Source of the DNA: Marasmius tenuissimus
Taxonomy: Eukaryota > Basidiomycota > Agaricomycetes > Agaricales > Marasmiaceae
Assembly (NCBI GenBank): GCA_029532415.1
Contig: JAQOTA010000046.1
Span: 1,922,001 to 1,986,000 of the forward strand
Direction of reading: 5' to 3'
Length of the DNA stretch: 64,000 nt
Position numbers and translations under genes: made by a program. The notes under the pieces were generated by a model. That model had not been told where the DNA came from. It worked only from the letters and a program-made list of their open reading frames with translations, and did not search any database. Shown here one piece after another: positions 1 to 11,102 of the stretch. Every line of letters begins with the position of its first letter. The first letter of the stretch is position 1.

Positions 1-1566
1 GATATCGATACTCTCACTCGTATTTTTCCTTCTCATTCTCAACATGAAAGCCAGTTGACCAATAATCTGCAAAAAGCAGTCGGCGTCCCCCAGGTTGGGG
101 GAGCTGGAAAAACATTCAGGCTATGGTGGTACGTGATTATCCACCATACAACGAAAAAAAATATACTCAGTTTTGGACTCTGGGCCCTCTTTCGAATCGG
201 TTCTGCAGCTGGTGGTGAACCGAAGATCGCGAGGGAGACTTACAGAAACAATTCTCGAAATGGGGAATAGTTTTCACAATGACGCCCCTCATGGTGGTCA
301 CATATGATAAATGCAGCATATAGCCGGTGCTCCGGTGTGTACAAGGCCTCGCATTCGCGCCAGCTTACTCACTAACGACTTGTAGGCTATGGCCCGCTCC
401 AGGAAGATGGTCATTGATACACGAAGTTCACTCGTTCTTGTGGGCAATTCTAGCCGGTCGTATCAGGAACCAGCAGGATAGCGAGTGACGGGAAACCAAA
501 GCAGAGAGCATGGGCGATGAAATGGGATGTTAGAAAGCCTCGACTTGCAAGCCAGGATTTCGTAGCCTCCTACCTCGAGACTGTATGGATTCTCTGAAGG
601 AGCGCGTCGGCAACCTGAAGGAACGTTCGTTGATCAAGAGGTTTGTATTGTTCGTTTGTATGCGCGAGTTTTACTCAAGTGTACTTTGTAGCTCGACTCT
701 CGAGCTGGGTCGAAAGAGACCAGGCTGAAAGAAGTAGCCTCACAGAAATCCGGGAGGAGCATTCAGTCCTGCCTGGGGTCCGTATACCCAGAAAACGCGT
801 CTTCTCCTTTTCATCCCGATCTCTCGGCATTTCGCGTTTGAGATTACGACAGTTGGCCTTGGAAGTGTGGGCCAGCAGAAGATCGAACGGCGTTGGAATC
901 GTTGCCACCTCATCTCGGCGGAATGGAGAGCCGTCTTGAGATCAGGAATGTCAGTCATGACGTTCTTCGCACTGTATCAAGAGGTTCGCCTTGGTCGATT
1001 GTCGATCATACCCGCGGTCGAAGCTTCTTTTCAAGACTCAATAGTACTTTCAAGTCGCCCGAGTCGGCTTCAAAAGCTGAGGTCAAGCCAGTGCAAAAGC
1101 AGATCCCGTCATCTGCCACCCGGAAATCCAGGAGGAGCGTTTAGACCTGTCCGATTTGCGCTCGAATAGTCTGTGTACCCAGAGGATGCTTCCGCTCGCT
1201 TCGATTCGCTCAGGCCTCCTCGCGTCTCGCGTTTGGACCTTGCTTGAACCAGGCACTAGAGGACATGCCACATTGGTCGTGGGTTGGCAATAACGCCAAT
1301 GCAGAACTTTTGGGCTGTGTCGGTGTCGTGCCACAAGAAGGTCAAGATGTTTGCGCGAGGAGACGCGCTCTGGTTGAACAATAGGACAATAATAGTTCAA
1401 CACGGTCACGTTCGATCATCTGGCCCGGGCGCGTAGCAATTGCCTGCCACTACGCGGCATTCAAAGTTCCAACTCTCTGCTCATTGTTTTTACCTCTCTC
1501 CATCCACCTACAACTCTGTTCCTTCACGGATACAACTTCTATCTATTGCTCTTTCGTTACTAAGTC
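1..1566. other. Gene-poor left edge with decayed repeat
   Basis: No convincing gene is seen here. Short open frames overlap on both strands without homology or splice logic. Two stretches, about 716-870 and 1080-1245, share blocks such as GAAATCC.GGAGGAGC, TACCCAGA and TCGCG.TT in the same order. This suggests an old direct duplication with a period near 365 bp. The last 150 bases before the next gene are pyrimidine-rich, as expected for a basidiomycete promoter or 5' UTR. Confidence 0.5.
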
Positions 1567-2495
1567 ATGTCGACTTCAAACTCAATCGATGAATTGCGTG
1601 CGTATTACACGGACAATAAGCCGCTTGAGCGTGATGTTCCTCCGACGATAGCGACAATATCGTGAGTCCCTCAACTCTTTTCGCTCTTATTTTTTACTCA
1701 AGCTATTCATACCCAGCCATCACGACCTCGAGACCATTGCATTCAAGAAGACGTCGCTATACTACCCATGCGAATCGGAACAATACCTCTCAGCACCGTC
1801 GATACGACCCAACCAAACACTCAAGAATGTGAACGAAATTGGAGGATCGTATGATGTGTTTCTATACGCGCCTCCCATGGGATGGCAGTGTAGTGAGGAG
1901 TTTGAGATGCCGGCGTACGTACGTCGAGGTGGACGGCGGTCTCAATCGTGAGTTTCATGTCTTTTTGGTTGATAATTGTTACTGACTATGTGTGTTGTGT
2001 AGAGAGCAAGAGCGATCTGGGGGCTCGACGATGCTGGCTGTCGATGGTTGTCCACCACGACAGCAGAGGTCTCCTCATCACGAGTCTCCTTCTAGTTCAT
2101 CGACTACGAGCGTAGCGCAGACGCGACTACCGTCTTCGGATCCTATTCCATGTCTTCCTTATCCCCTTGAAACTGAATCGCACATGACTGCTTCCCCCGT
2201 CCCGTCCTCTTCCTCTTCCTCCTCCTCAGCCTCGGCCTCCTCCAGTACCCCTAATGCCACTGCCACCACTTCTTCCTCCTCCTCTCATCCCCAACCTCCG
2301 AGTCGACCTCGACCTCAGCCTCCACAAAGTTGGAAGTCCTCTCCAGAACTCAGTGCTCGTGCCGGTCGAAGCTCTCACAAGCAGTCGCCATACTCCCAAT
2401 CGCAACGCGGAAAGGGGATTCGGAGAGAATCGTCCAAGCTTTCGCAGCAGATCTATCCCTCAGCGGCGTCCTCGTCCCCTTCGTCTCGGGCTTAG
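1567..2495 (+). CDS. Hypothetical protein with Ser/Pro-rich tail
   Basis: A three-exon model fits: 1567-1661, 1717-1947 and 2003-2495, with GTGAGT donors and AG acceptors, giving about 272 residues. The first 110 residues look structured (MSTSNSIDELRAYY start, then YDVFLYAPPMGW and CSEEFEMP). The C-terminal half is low complexity, rich in Ser and Pro with a run of Ser around residues 180-200. No signal peptide, membrane segment or known domain was recognised. The last intron is uncertain: another frame after it also reads plausibly (GARRCWLSMVVHHD) before stopping, so the tail could be mis-spliced here. Function unknown. Confidence 0.5.
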
Positions 2496-4856
2496 GTATA
2501 GGTGGACGTTAGGAGCTGGTTTTAGCGATACCTTTTGGATTCTGTCCGATATTCTACTGCATTATACATAGCATCCGTCCTCATCTTTGTACACGTCTGT
2601 TTACGCCTTACATTGTATACTCGCTATTTACCACGCAACTATATACATAATACGCCCTCATATCGTCTACAATGTAAATCGTCTACTCGATATCAGACTC
2701 AACTTGCTTATCATAATCGTGTACTGAGCCTACGAACCATCCTGCGCACGGCCACGCTGATAACAGCTCACGGTACGATGCCGCATTTGGTGGTATTCAA
2801 GAACGACGCTAAGTTGTGGATTTCAACCCGGAGGTTAAGTTTACGGGTAGCGCTGGAATCTGTACGGCGTGGAATGTGCTGTAAGGTTCGGCAATGGCAG
2901 TTTATCACTTGGAATAGATCTTCTCTCGAAGGTACTCTTCTAGGTGGAGTGCGATGAGCGCTATGAAGATCTGGAAAAAAACAAACAGGAAATCGTCTGC
3001 AGTGAGGCTAGTAAAGCGTGGTAAAGTTTGAGTGATCGGCAGTCGGACTATCGCTCCGGGCACGTTTCGGATCCTCGAAGTAATCGTCCGAACGTTTTTG
3101 CCTCACACCCTCATCAATCCATTCGAGCTCTTTGAAAGATTGAAATTCTCACCAGAGTCGGTTGCCTTCGCCATGAATACAAGATTCTTCGAATTGCAGG
3201 GGTCTCCGCTTGCATAGTCGCCGTGAAGCGAGTTGCGTCTGACGGTGATTGAAATTGACGAACTGACAGTTCAAGTTCCTGGGACTGGACGTCTCATCCT
3301 GGAAGGCCTCCTTACAAGTCGCAACAGCGATGGCGGACCCTCTGCTGGCCCCGGGAATTTGGGTGAGGGCATGATGCAGCCGAAAGAGTACAGTGAACTC
3401 TCAGAGTGCTCCAGCATAATAGACATGATAGTGCGTTTTTTTGTGGGATCTTTGGGGATAATGCGAAAAAAACTCATATTTGGTTCTCAGACAGCCTATA
3501 CCCAATAATATATGTTGAGCACACGCTGGTCGACTGGTACACCGTTCATATCCCATGTCATGCACGGTATTTGGAAGGTCGTGTAAGTGGCTCAAGCTTT
3601 TGTGCTCGAGGACGAGGTGCGGCTCTACGCCATCTTGGCCTTTCAACGTGGCGATCAAAGCTCGACGCGAAAGAAAATTGGCCCTGGAGGAACGCTTGAG
3701 CGGTCAGCAAGCCTGCAGCTGGAGAACAGAAATGACTGGAACATGACCTGTGCAGGTGCCACGAAGGTTCAGTGACTACTGGTTACCCCATCCCCGCTCG
3801 CAAGTTCGGCCTTGGGTCAGGGCAGCCTCAGCACGGCGAGCGTACGCTGTGATGTTTGCTTTGAAGTTTGGCTGTATACAACGTTAATGTTTGATGCAGC
3901 GGTGAGTTGTTGGTTCTTGGCTTCATCGGTTCGATGTACAAGTTCGACTCAGGACCAAGTTGTATTGTAGTTGACACCGAAGATTACTCCACGTCAAGCA
4001 CGATACCTGGAAGGGAAAAACGCTGAGATCGCGGGTGGTTCAAATTCTTATGCTCGAGATCGAGGTGCAACGAGTCGAAACTGCCAAGTCCACCGAGGGC
4101 AAAATCAGGCGGAGTCGCGGTCGCGTACCTTCCAGTGACCAGGTTCTGCTGAGCGTACGTTGTCATGTTCACTTTAACGATATGGGTGATTGATGTTATT
4201 CGACATAGAAGTGGGTTTCGGTGCTGGCTTTGTCGGGTCGAGTGTCTGGCTTGTACCATTAACAGTAAATCTTGAGCCTTCCTCGAGAAGCTGGTACGAG
4301 GAGGTCTGGGCAATCGATCGACAAAGTGAACGCACCTGGCACTGCTTTTATGTCCTGGTTCGGCCCTCTGGAAGACAAGGATGTGGACGTATTGCAGACG
4401 GGAGAGTAAGTTTGTGCATCAAATGTTCGATTCTGCTCCCTCATCCCCGAAAGTGGGGCTCGAGTCAACAGTCATAGACCCTCTCCTCTGTGCATGGTGG
4501 CAACAGATCTTGGACCATCGGCTCAACCTAGGAGGTCCGAGGGGAGCATTGCGTCCAGGACAATAGACATCGTTCGCACTGCCATCCGCCGATTCCGGTT
4601 GGGTACCGTTATACAGTCGTCTCCGGGCGGAGGGGTTTGAGCGATGTGGCAGGCAGATTCCGTAAGTTGCTGGGACCAACAGCTTTCTGGAAATTGAGGT
4701 TGTTTTGACGAGTGGCGACGCGGTCACGTTGTTTGGGACTACAAGTTGAGTCCAAACATTTGGTCGGCAACATTTCTCTCTCTACCTCCAACCTTGACCT
4801 GTTAGTCCCCCTCTTCCTTCCTCTCTTACCGCCTCTCAATCAAAACTTTCTGGAAG
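2496..4856. other. Intergenic region with decayed direct repeat
   Basis: No gene is supported over this 2.4 kb. Two stretches about 430 bp apart (about 3560-3890 and 3990-4215) resemble each other in order: a GATACCTGGAAGG-like block, TGCTCGAG.TCGAGGTGC, and GAGCGTACG.TGT.ATGTT. On the minus strand both read as similar broken peptides (LEHKNLNH and LEHKSLSH). This looks like an old duplicated coding or repeat segment that has decayed. The final 150 bases are CT-rich and probably form the 5' leader of the next gene. Confidence 0.45.
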
Positions 4857-6629
4857 ATGCAGACCAACCTGTTTGGAACGTGAGTGTCTGCCTCCGTAAT
4901 TCATTTCTGGCCATTTCTGTTCTCGATCGAGTCCTCCAGGCTCCGTTGTTGTTCATGTCTCGCCTTGTGCCTCTTTTTTGTTCATCTCTTCTCTCGTGCC
5001 TCTGGCCATTGATTCCGTTGCTTCCGTTGTCTGACCTGTCTTGTCATACCCCTGCTATCTTCTCGTCGTCTGATTGTGTTATCTTGTCCTTTCTCTAACG
5101 ACGCCGTCTCACAGTGTTCCCCGAGCCTTTTACCCTCCCACCACTTCCAATCAATTTCAGAACCGCTCTTACCAGCCGAATGCTCAACCTCGTTCTCTCC
5201 GATACGACTATGACAGTATGGGATCGGGAGGTGGGGAGTCAGCAGGAGCGCAATTGCATGGATCGTCGTCGTCGCCCCATATGCAGTGGCCAACCTGGGA
5301 AATCCCCAGCGCAGCGCGTCCAACCGCAAGGCTTGAGTCGCCGACTCATCCGCCCTCGGCGTACGAAATTGCTCACCCTCAACCCTCTGAGTACCATGGA
5401 CCCGAGCGGGCAGCTGGCTTGCCTCAGACCGAGTAAGCGGCTTGTTCTCCGAGTCCCTTGATTTGTAGAACTCTTATTCATTCGCTTTTTAGTCTGTTTA
5501 TGACCCAAGAAGAGTGGGCAGATTGGGTAAGGTCTGCCAATGTTGGTTTTTCGATGGGATCGATGGGATCGCAGCTGTCAACGCCGTCCCAAGCTTCGGG
5601 CGACCACCTCACCACCGCCGACGAAATGGAGGCTGCCCTCGCTGCTCTCCTCGTTCCCGGACCTGCTATATCTTCGTTCAGTCCACCGCCGTCTCTGGCC
5701 AACGGCACATCCCACCAGGGTACCATCCGCGCTTTTCCACCTTCCGTCGGTCCGAGTGGAAGTTATAGACAGGTGCAGGGTTGGGCTCCTTCTCAGCCTG
5801 CTCAGAGGCCTTGCGGAGGCAACTTCGACGGGACGTATACCTCCTCGACTTTCTGGCAGTTCTCGCCGACAGCGCCGCTCGCCCCGCATTCCTCGACTTC
5901 GACTTACCCTTCGGGGTTATTCCCTCCCTCTCAACAACTTCCTCCTCAGCCACAGCCGCGGTTGCTCGGCTGGCCTCATCCTCTCCAACATTCTTTCCGG
6001 TCCACTCACGTGGTGCCATCCCTACAATCCACTCGTGGCTTGCGTAATCCCGGTCCTTCGTCACACCAGAATTCCAGGTCGGCACCATACCTGAAGGTTC
6101 CTCGACCTGCGAGGCCTCTCCATCGCAAGGCGGCCGCCCAAGCTTCTGCGTGAGTCCTAATCGTCTTTGTAAGTTTCTGCGTTGTGCTGATATACTACCG
6201 TTTAGTAGCTCCAACAGCCCTTCGATGGGCGCCACACCCTCTGACACTGCTTCGTCCTCCGGCTCTGGAAGACAACAGGACACCGAAATCCCCGGGCCTA
6301 TCAAATGGCCGAAGAACGTGAGCTGCCGATGTGGTTATCAGTTTCAATACTCGGACTTGGACGACTCACCTCTCAAGTCCGCCTACGAGCATCTGGAAAA
6401 CGCCCATTCGTTGGTGAAGCCACCGAGAGGTCATACTCCGTGCGGTTGGCCTGGCTGCGATAAATCTTACTCGACTCCCAAGGACTTCGAACGCCATTTT
6501 ATTGAAAAGCACCTGGGGGTGCAGTTTTATTGTAAGAACCATGAACGTTGTAAAGCGAAATTTGGGAGGCATGACAAGAGGACACAACATGAGAAACATT
6601 GCCAACCTAAGCCTCAGGTTTCCGACTAG
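4857..6629 (+). CDS. C2H2 zinc-finger protein, putative regulator
   Basis: Four exons (4857-4879, 5115-5432, 5493-6149 and about 6206-6629) join in frame to a protein of about 470 residues. The first exon encodes only MQTNLFG plus two bases. The N-terminal 350 residues are disordered and rich in Ser, Pro and Gln, as in transcription-factor activation regions. The C-terminal 110 residues hold Cys/His motifs: a CRCGY knuckle followed by a His, then CGWPGCDKSYSTPKDFERH, and a last Cys-rich unit ending THEKHC-like. The spacing fits tandem C2H2-type fingers, with a degenerate first and last finger. A nuclear DNA-binding regulator is inferred; target genes are unknown. The acceptor of the last intron could be three bases later without changing frame. 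Confidence 0.75.
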
Positions 6630-7009
6630 ACGGCGTTTTTATTCGTCGTATGTCGACTGGTGGCGATCGATAAGTTATTCATATACCGTGTACATAAATA
6701 CCCTATCATTTTTTTTTCATCCACGATACCTTTTATTCGCGAGCTTGTACTATCTCTTGTTTTCTCCCTTCTCATGTCCTGTCACGACTCGTAATGCCCT
6801 GTACATACCCTGCTGCCTTTGTAATTGTATTTTTATCTGGTTTCAGCCACAATTCGTGAACGTCACCTTGACAGGGACTCTAGAACGGGAAAGGCAACAC
6901 ACATTGGTTGTACAGGATCGATCCAGTACGGCATAAGGTACAGGGCAAGAATATGAACACAGACAGATAAAATATGAATACATACATGGATCCTACCCTA
7001 AATTACGTC

Positions 7010-8982
7010 TCATGTCGAAGCCAAAGGTTTTTTCCAGGCACCTTTAATAGGACATCCAAGTAACCTTTCAGCATTCTGGAAGACTTCCTCTTGTCCATCT
7101 GCATTAGGTAGCGAAAGCTCGGCCCGGTCAGCATTATCGCGGTCAGTGATACAATACACTCACCTTGCTCGTACTTCAACGGTCCCTGTAAGATACAAAC
7201 GAATTAGAACCGAGAGCTAAGACGAAACCTAACACTACACGCCACGTACCACGGTGTCTAGTCGGTAACCTTTACTCCTCAGCGCAGGTGATGGCATAGT
7301 GCTGTGAACTCCGATTTTGATCAATAGACGATCCTTGAAGCGTCCCAAGAACGTCGTCGACTCCGGTTTGTACCAAGGCTTCGGCTGGAAGTACGTGGGT
7401 GTCATCAACGGCTCCTCTCCATCCTTGAACTCGGGTAACTCGAATTGAATTTGTCCGTAGGGTTTGAAAGCTGGTAGGTGGAAGTATCGTGTGTGCCAGG
7501 CTGCGAAGCCGAGGAGGGTATTAATGAGAGTGGACATCCATTGGGGCTGTTCTGGTTGCCTGTACGAGCGTGGCGTCGCACGTCAATATCATCGCACCAA
7601 GAAAGAATAATAGACAGTAGATAGCGGCTAACGCCACTCACTTCATGGCAATTCGCACATTATCTTCAAGAACAGCGATGGACATTCTTCGCGCGAAATT
7701 CTTGAGCCCGAATGCTTCTGGAATCGGGAATATCAGTTCCTCCGTGGTGTAATTCGCCACATTATGGTTTGTTTGGGCCGGGACCATGTATTTATCCTCA
7801 TATTCCTAGAAGGTGGTAAGTCCGTGAAGCGTAATTGTCAATATCATGTGCAACTTCGAATTTCGAATGGAATGGGGGCTTGACGAAGCAGAGGCTGGAC
7901 AAACTCACCTTGATCCAATCCTTGAACGTTTCCGCCGATTTAGGAATATCCTTGATCCCCATTCTGTTGCCTATCTCGACCCAAAGGACGAAAAAGGCCT
8001 GTATAGCATAAGAGAGCAGTTGTTTGTGGTGAGCAATGACCGGTCGCTGATTAGCCAATTCAGGATCTCACATGCTCTTCAAGTGGAGTCAAGGTTCGCC
8101 AACCGAACTTGGCAGCCCATTTCTATTCGTGTTTCGGCGCGAAGTCAGTAATCTGTGAGTACGTTAACCCTCATAGTACGTACCGCGGGTTCGAACATGA
8201 AGAGCCCCAGTGTGTAGAGGTAGTCATCATTTTTCTAAGTGCCACGTCGACTGAGATTAATCGGCGCCACGATAACAGTACGACGTCGAGCACTTACGAT
8301 GTTGTAGTGAGAGTGGAGAAAGTTCGTCCGAGCTATAGCTAGATTGGCACGGGGATCTTGAGCGTAGGGTTTCTCGCCTCCACTGGCGTCGGCAACAACG
8401 CCGGATATGGGGCATGTCACCCAGGTGCCTATACGTAGGGGATAAACATCGGGCTCAAGAGAGACTGATGCAGGGTAACCATACTGATAAGAATGGAGGT
8501 CTATTGCGTCGATTCGTATCAGTGTCATCGGGGAATGATATAATGTTTGCTGGCGACGTACATCTGCATAACGCTTTGAAATCCCTTCAGCAGACTTGAG
8601 CTCCTTCGTCGCCGCGAGAATCTTGGAGATTGAAGGCTGGCGAGGAAGAGAGGGTGAGTTGCCTGGATGGTCACAGACACCCACGGGCAATACTCACAAT
8701 CGCGTAGGTCTTGAATAATGCAAACGCGAGGGCGTATTCGAGAATGAGAGGCATCTCATAGCGGATTAGAGCCCCGACGACTTTTTGTGCATCTTCAGCC
8801 GTCATAGTTCCCGAAGTGTATTTTGGTCCATACACCCGCTGGATATGGTTGTGTCTTCTCCACCGGAACGTCTGTGTGATGCCAACCCATGTCAAGAGAA
8901 TGAGAGAGGGAACGGTGAGTGTGGGCCATGGAAGAGAATCCAATGCTGAAAGAACATTGTTCGAGAGCATGATGGCAGTCAT
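7010..8982 (-). CDS. mpaB/DUF2236-type ER oxygenase-like protein
   Basis: About eight exons splice into a protein of roughly 430 residues. An N-terminal hydrophobic segment (LTVPSLILLTWVGIT, about residue 25) would anchor it in the membrane. The rest matches the ER-bound oxygenase MpaB / rubber-oxygenase family (DUF2236): YGPKY, EDAQKVV, RYEMPLILEYALAFALFKTYAI, SKRYAD, TWVTCPISG, ARTNFLHSHY and FFVLWVEIGNRMGI appear in the family's order. In Penicillium, MpaB cleaves a farnesyl side chain oxidatively during mycophenolate synthesis. No biosynthetic cluster surrounds this copy, so the substrate is unknown. The family is expanded in agaricomycetes. The start was chosen as the ATG before the membrane anchor; the stop follows KKPLAST. 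Confidence 0.8.
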
Positions 8983-9593
8983 GAGGTGAACTAAACCGAG
9001 TCGAGTCTGGTCTCGATTCTTTTAAGTAGGATAACAGCCCTGTCCCTGAGTATATCTCCTGCATATTGATGCATAGATATGTATTAGATGAATATCACCA
9101 TCAGTGATTGCCAAGTAAAGACATAGGGTTCGGAAACCAAATTACCAAAAGTACTAGGGGTCTCTAGCTCCAACCTCCATCAGACGACCTGACTTCGATC
9201 GTGTTCACCGCAGAGGAGTCTATTCATAGCGCAGGTTGGCTGGGACTAGAGAGAAAGAGAGGGATACGCCTGATGAAGGAAAGATAGCTGCCATCCCATT
9301 CCCACTGGGTCGTCCGATACGCTGTATGGGCGAACCGCTGTGTACGAATCCAGAAGCGCCCGGAATGCTTCCGTATCCCGGGCTGCCCACAGCAATGCAA
9401 ATGCATCATCGTAAGTTGCGGTTACGGAGCAAACAGAGGCCGAGCGTAATGACCAGTAGTTCGTTACGTTGGTACAGCGTTGCGAGTCGCAAGAAGTTTG
9501 CTGATAGAATACGCGGGGATACGAGTAACGTAGTGTGCGGTGAACCGTGAGTGTGGTGGAAGGAATACCACTAGAATTCCATGGCCAATCTGA
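8983..9593. other. Intergenic, promoter of mpaB-like gene
   Basis: This stretch lies between the 5' end of the mpaB-like gene and the 3' end of the FRA10AC1 homologue, both on the minus strand. No coding sequence, RNA gene or repeat is evident. Confidence 0.5.
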
Positions 9594-10462
9594 CTAACGC
9601 TCGTGATCATGTTGAGCATGAGATTGAATGGCGCGCTTGGGAGACCGAGACCGAGATCGACGCCTGCGTTTGACTTTGTCGCCGTGCTCACCGTGGTCAT
9701 CACGCTCTCTACGTTTTTCCCAGCGGTCTCTGCGCTCTTTCCCAGTTCGACCCTCCTCATGTTGCGCCAGCGTAGCGGTAGAGCCCTCTCTAGATTCCCC
9801 GGCTATGCCTTCTAGCACTGAGTCTTCCTCGGCCTCCTCCTCTGCTTCCAATTTCTGTGCCTCCTGCAGCTCCTTTGCCTTTCTCCGTTTCCACATCAAC
9901 TTGTTGAGACACTTCTCACACAGGACAATCTTCACAAGTGCTGACTTGTTCTCCCCATGTTCCTCGTACGCGAAAGGTAACTCTAGAGTTGTGAGTGCTC
10001 GGTTCTTCTTCTCGTTTCGTTCGAATCTAGACGGTGGTTCATGGTGTCTGCACCGCGTATTTCCGCAAGTGGTTTCTCCTGCCCCAGACAGGACTTCATT
10101 CTCAGTCCTCCAACGGAGAGCGAACTGAAAATGATTGGGATAGTGGCGTCAGAAACGTGACTACCAGCAAAGAGCAGAAGGAACGCACCTCGCCCGACTT
10201 GTAATGCTTCAGATCACACACTGCGAACTCGCGATAGAGACTTGCGTAGTACTTCGCAGCCATCTTCTCATCCCAGCTCGATCCAGCTTTCTCGTCGTCC
10301 GCATCGTCTTCACGAAGAAATCTGAGAAGATAATGGATTAGTGGGTTAAAAACCCAACGGAAGATATAGTACATACTTGTGCGTTGCTTTGAGGATCTCA
10401 AACTCTGTCTGTCCGGGTGGTGCTGGCTTTGGCTTCGAAGCCGAAGAGTAACTGACCGACAT
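9594..10462 (-). CDS. FRA10AC1 family protein
   Basis: Three exons give a protein of about 250 residues. It starts MSVSYSSASKPKPAPP and continues FLREDD, then SWDEKMAAKYYASLYREFAV, DLKHYKSGE, FALRWRTENEVLSGAGETTC, EEHGENKSALVKIVLCEKC and NKLMWKRRKAKE. This order matches the FRA10AC1 family, including two CxxC-like Cys pairs (TCGNTRC and CEKC) expected to bind a metal. The C-terminus is charged, with a long Glu/Arg helix and an RRRRSRSRS stretch typical of RNA-processing proteins. In animals the family is nuclear and linked to the spliceosome; a nuclear role here is inferred. A further 3' intron is possible but not needed. Confidence 0.85.
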
Positions 10463-11102
10463 GGTGGTTTGGAACGGAAGGGCGCTTCCTAAGCGCCCGC
10501 TACTTGCTACAGTCAGTCTTGACACCAGGAATGTTCAGACGGTTCACGCCACTCAGACAGACTTCAGGCTCAAAGCTGTGGTCAGGACAAAACAATTTGA
10601 ACTTTGGCAATGCTACTTATAAGTAAGGATAAGTATAAGGATAAAGTTGCTATATCATAACGAACGACACAACACTTGCGGAAACAGCCGTCTGTACATA
10701 TAGACGTTTTCGCCCGTGGTTAGTGGGTAGTACAAGAGAAGATCCGCCGAAAAAAAGAATGTTGGAAGACCAAACAGAAAGCGAATGAGTATGTGACACG
10801 AAAAAGAGCAAGCAATAAGATGAATATGATGCATGGAAAGTGACAGGGTGTCGTATCGAACATGAGAAGGAAAACACAGCTGAAAATTCCGCTGCAAAGA
10901 TATGTCCATGAAGAAAACCATGGCAATCTCGATAGATATAAACACGAAAGGTATATAGACTGTACACTCAACAAGTGCTATGTGCATTCCTTTTAACAGG
11001 AAATCCGGGGCGCGTACTTATGCACCTTGTGGACTAGACGAGGGCAGTAGGTCAGCACCAACGAAGGTACCATCGAGTCTCGACGGCGAGCTCACCTTAA
11101 AC
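10463..11102. other. Intergenic between FRA10AC1 and SH3 gene
   Basis: It holds the promoter of the FRA10AC1 homologue and the 3' region of the SH3 gene. AT-rich short frames rich in Phe and Ser are visible but have no homology. No RNA gene or repeat is seen. Confidence 0.45.

Noticed and set aside
5540..6094. 184-codon frame overlapping the C2H2 gene
   Set aside because: It is a shadow of exon 3 in another frame; the exon-3 frame joins correctly to the zinc fingers.
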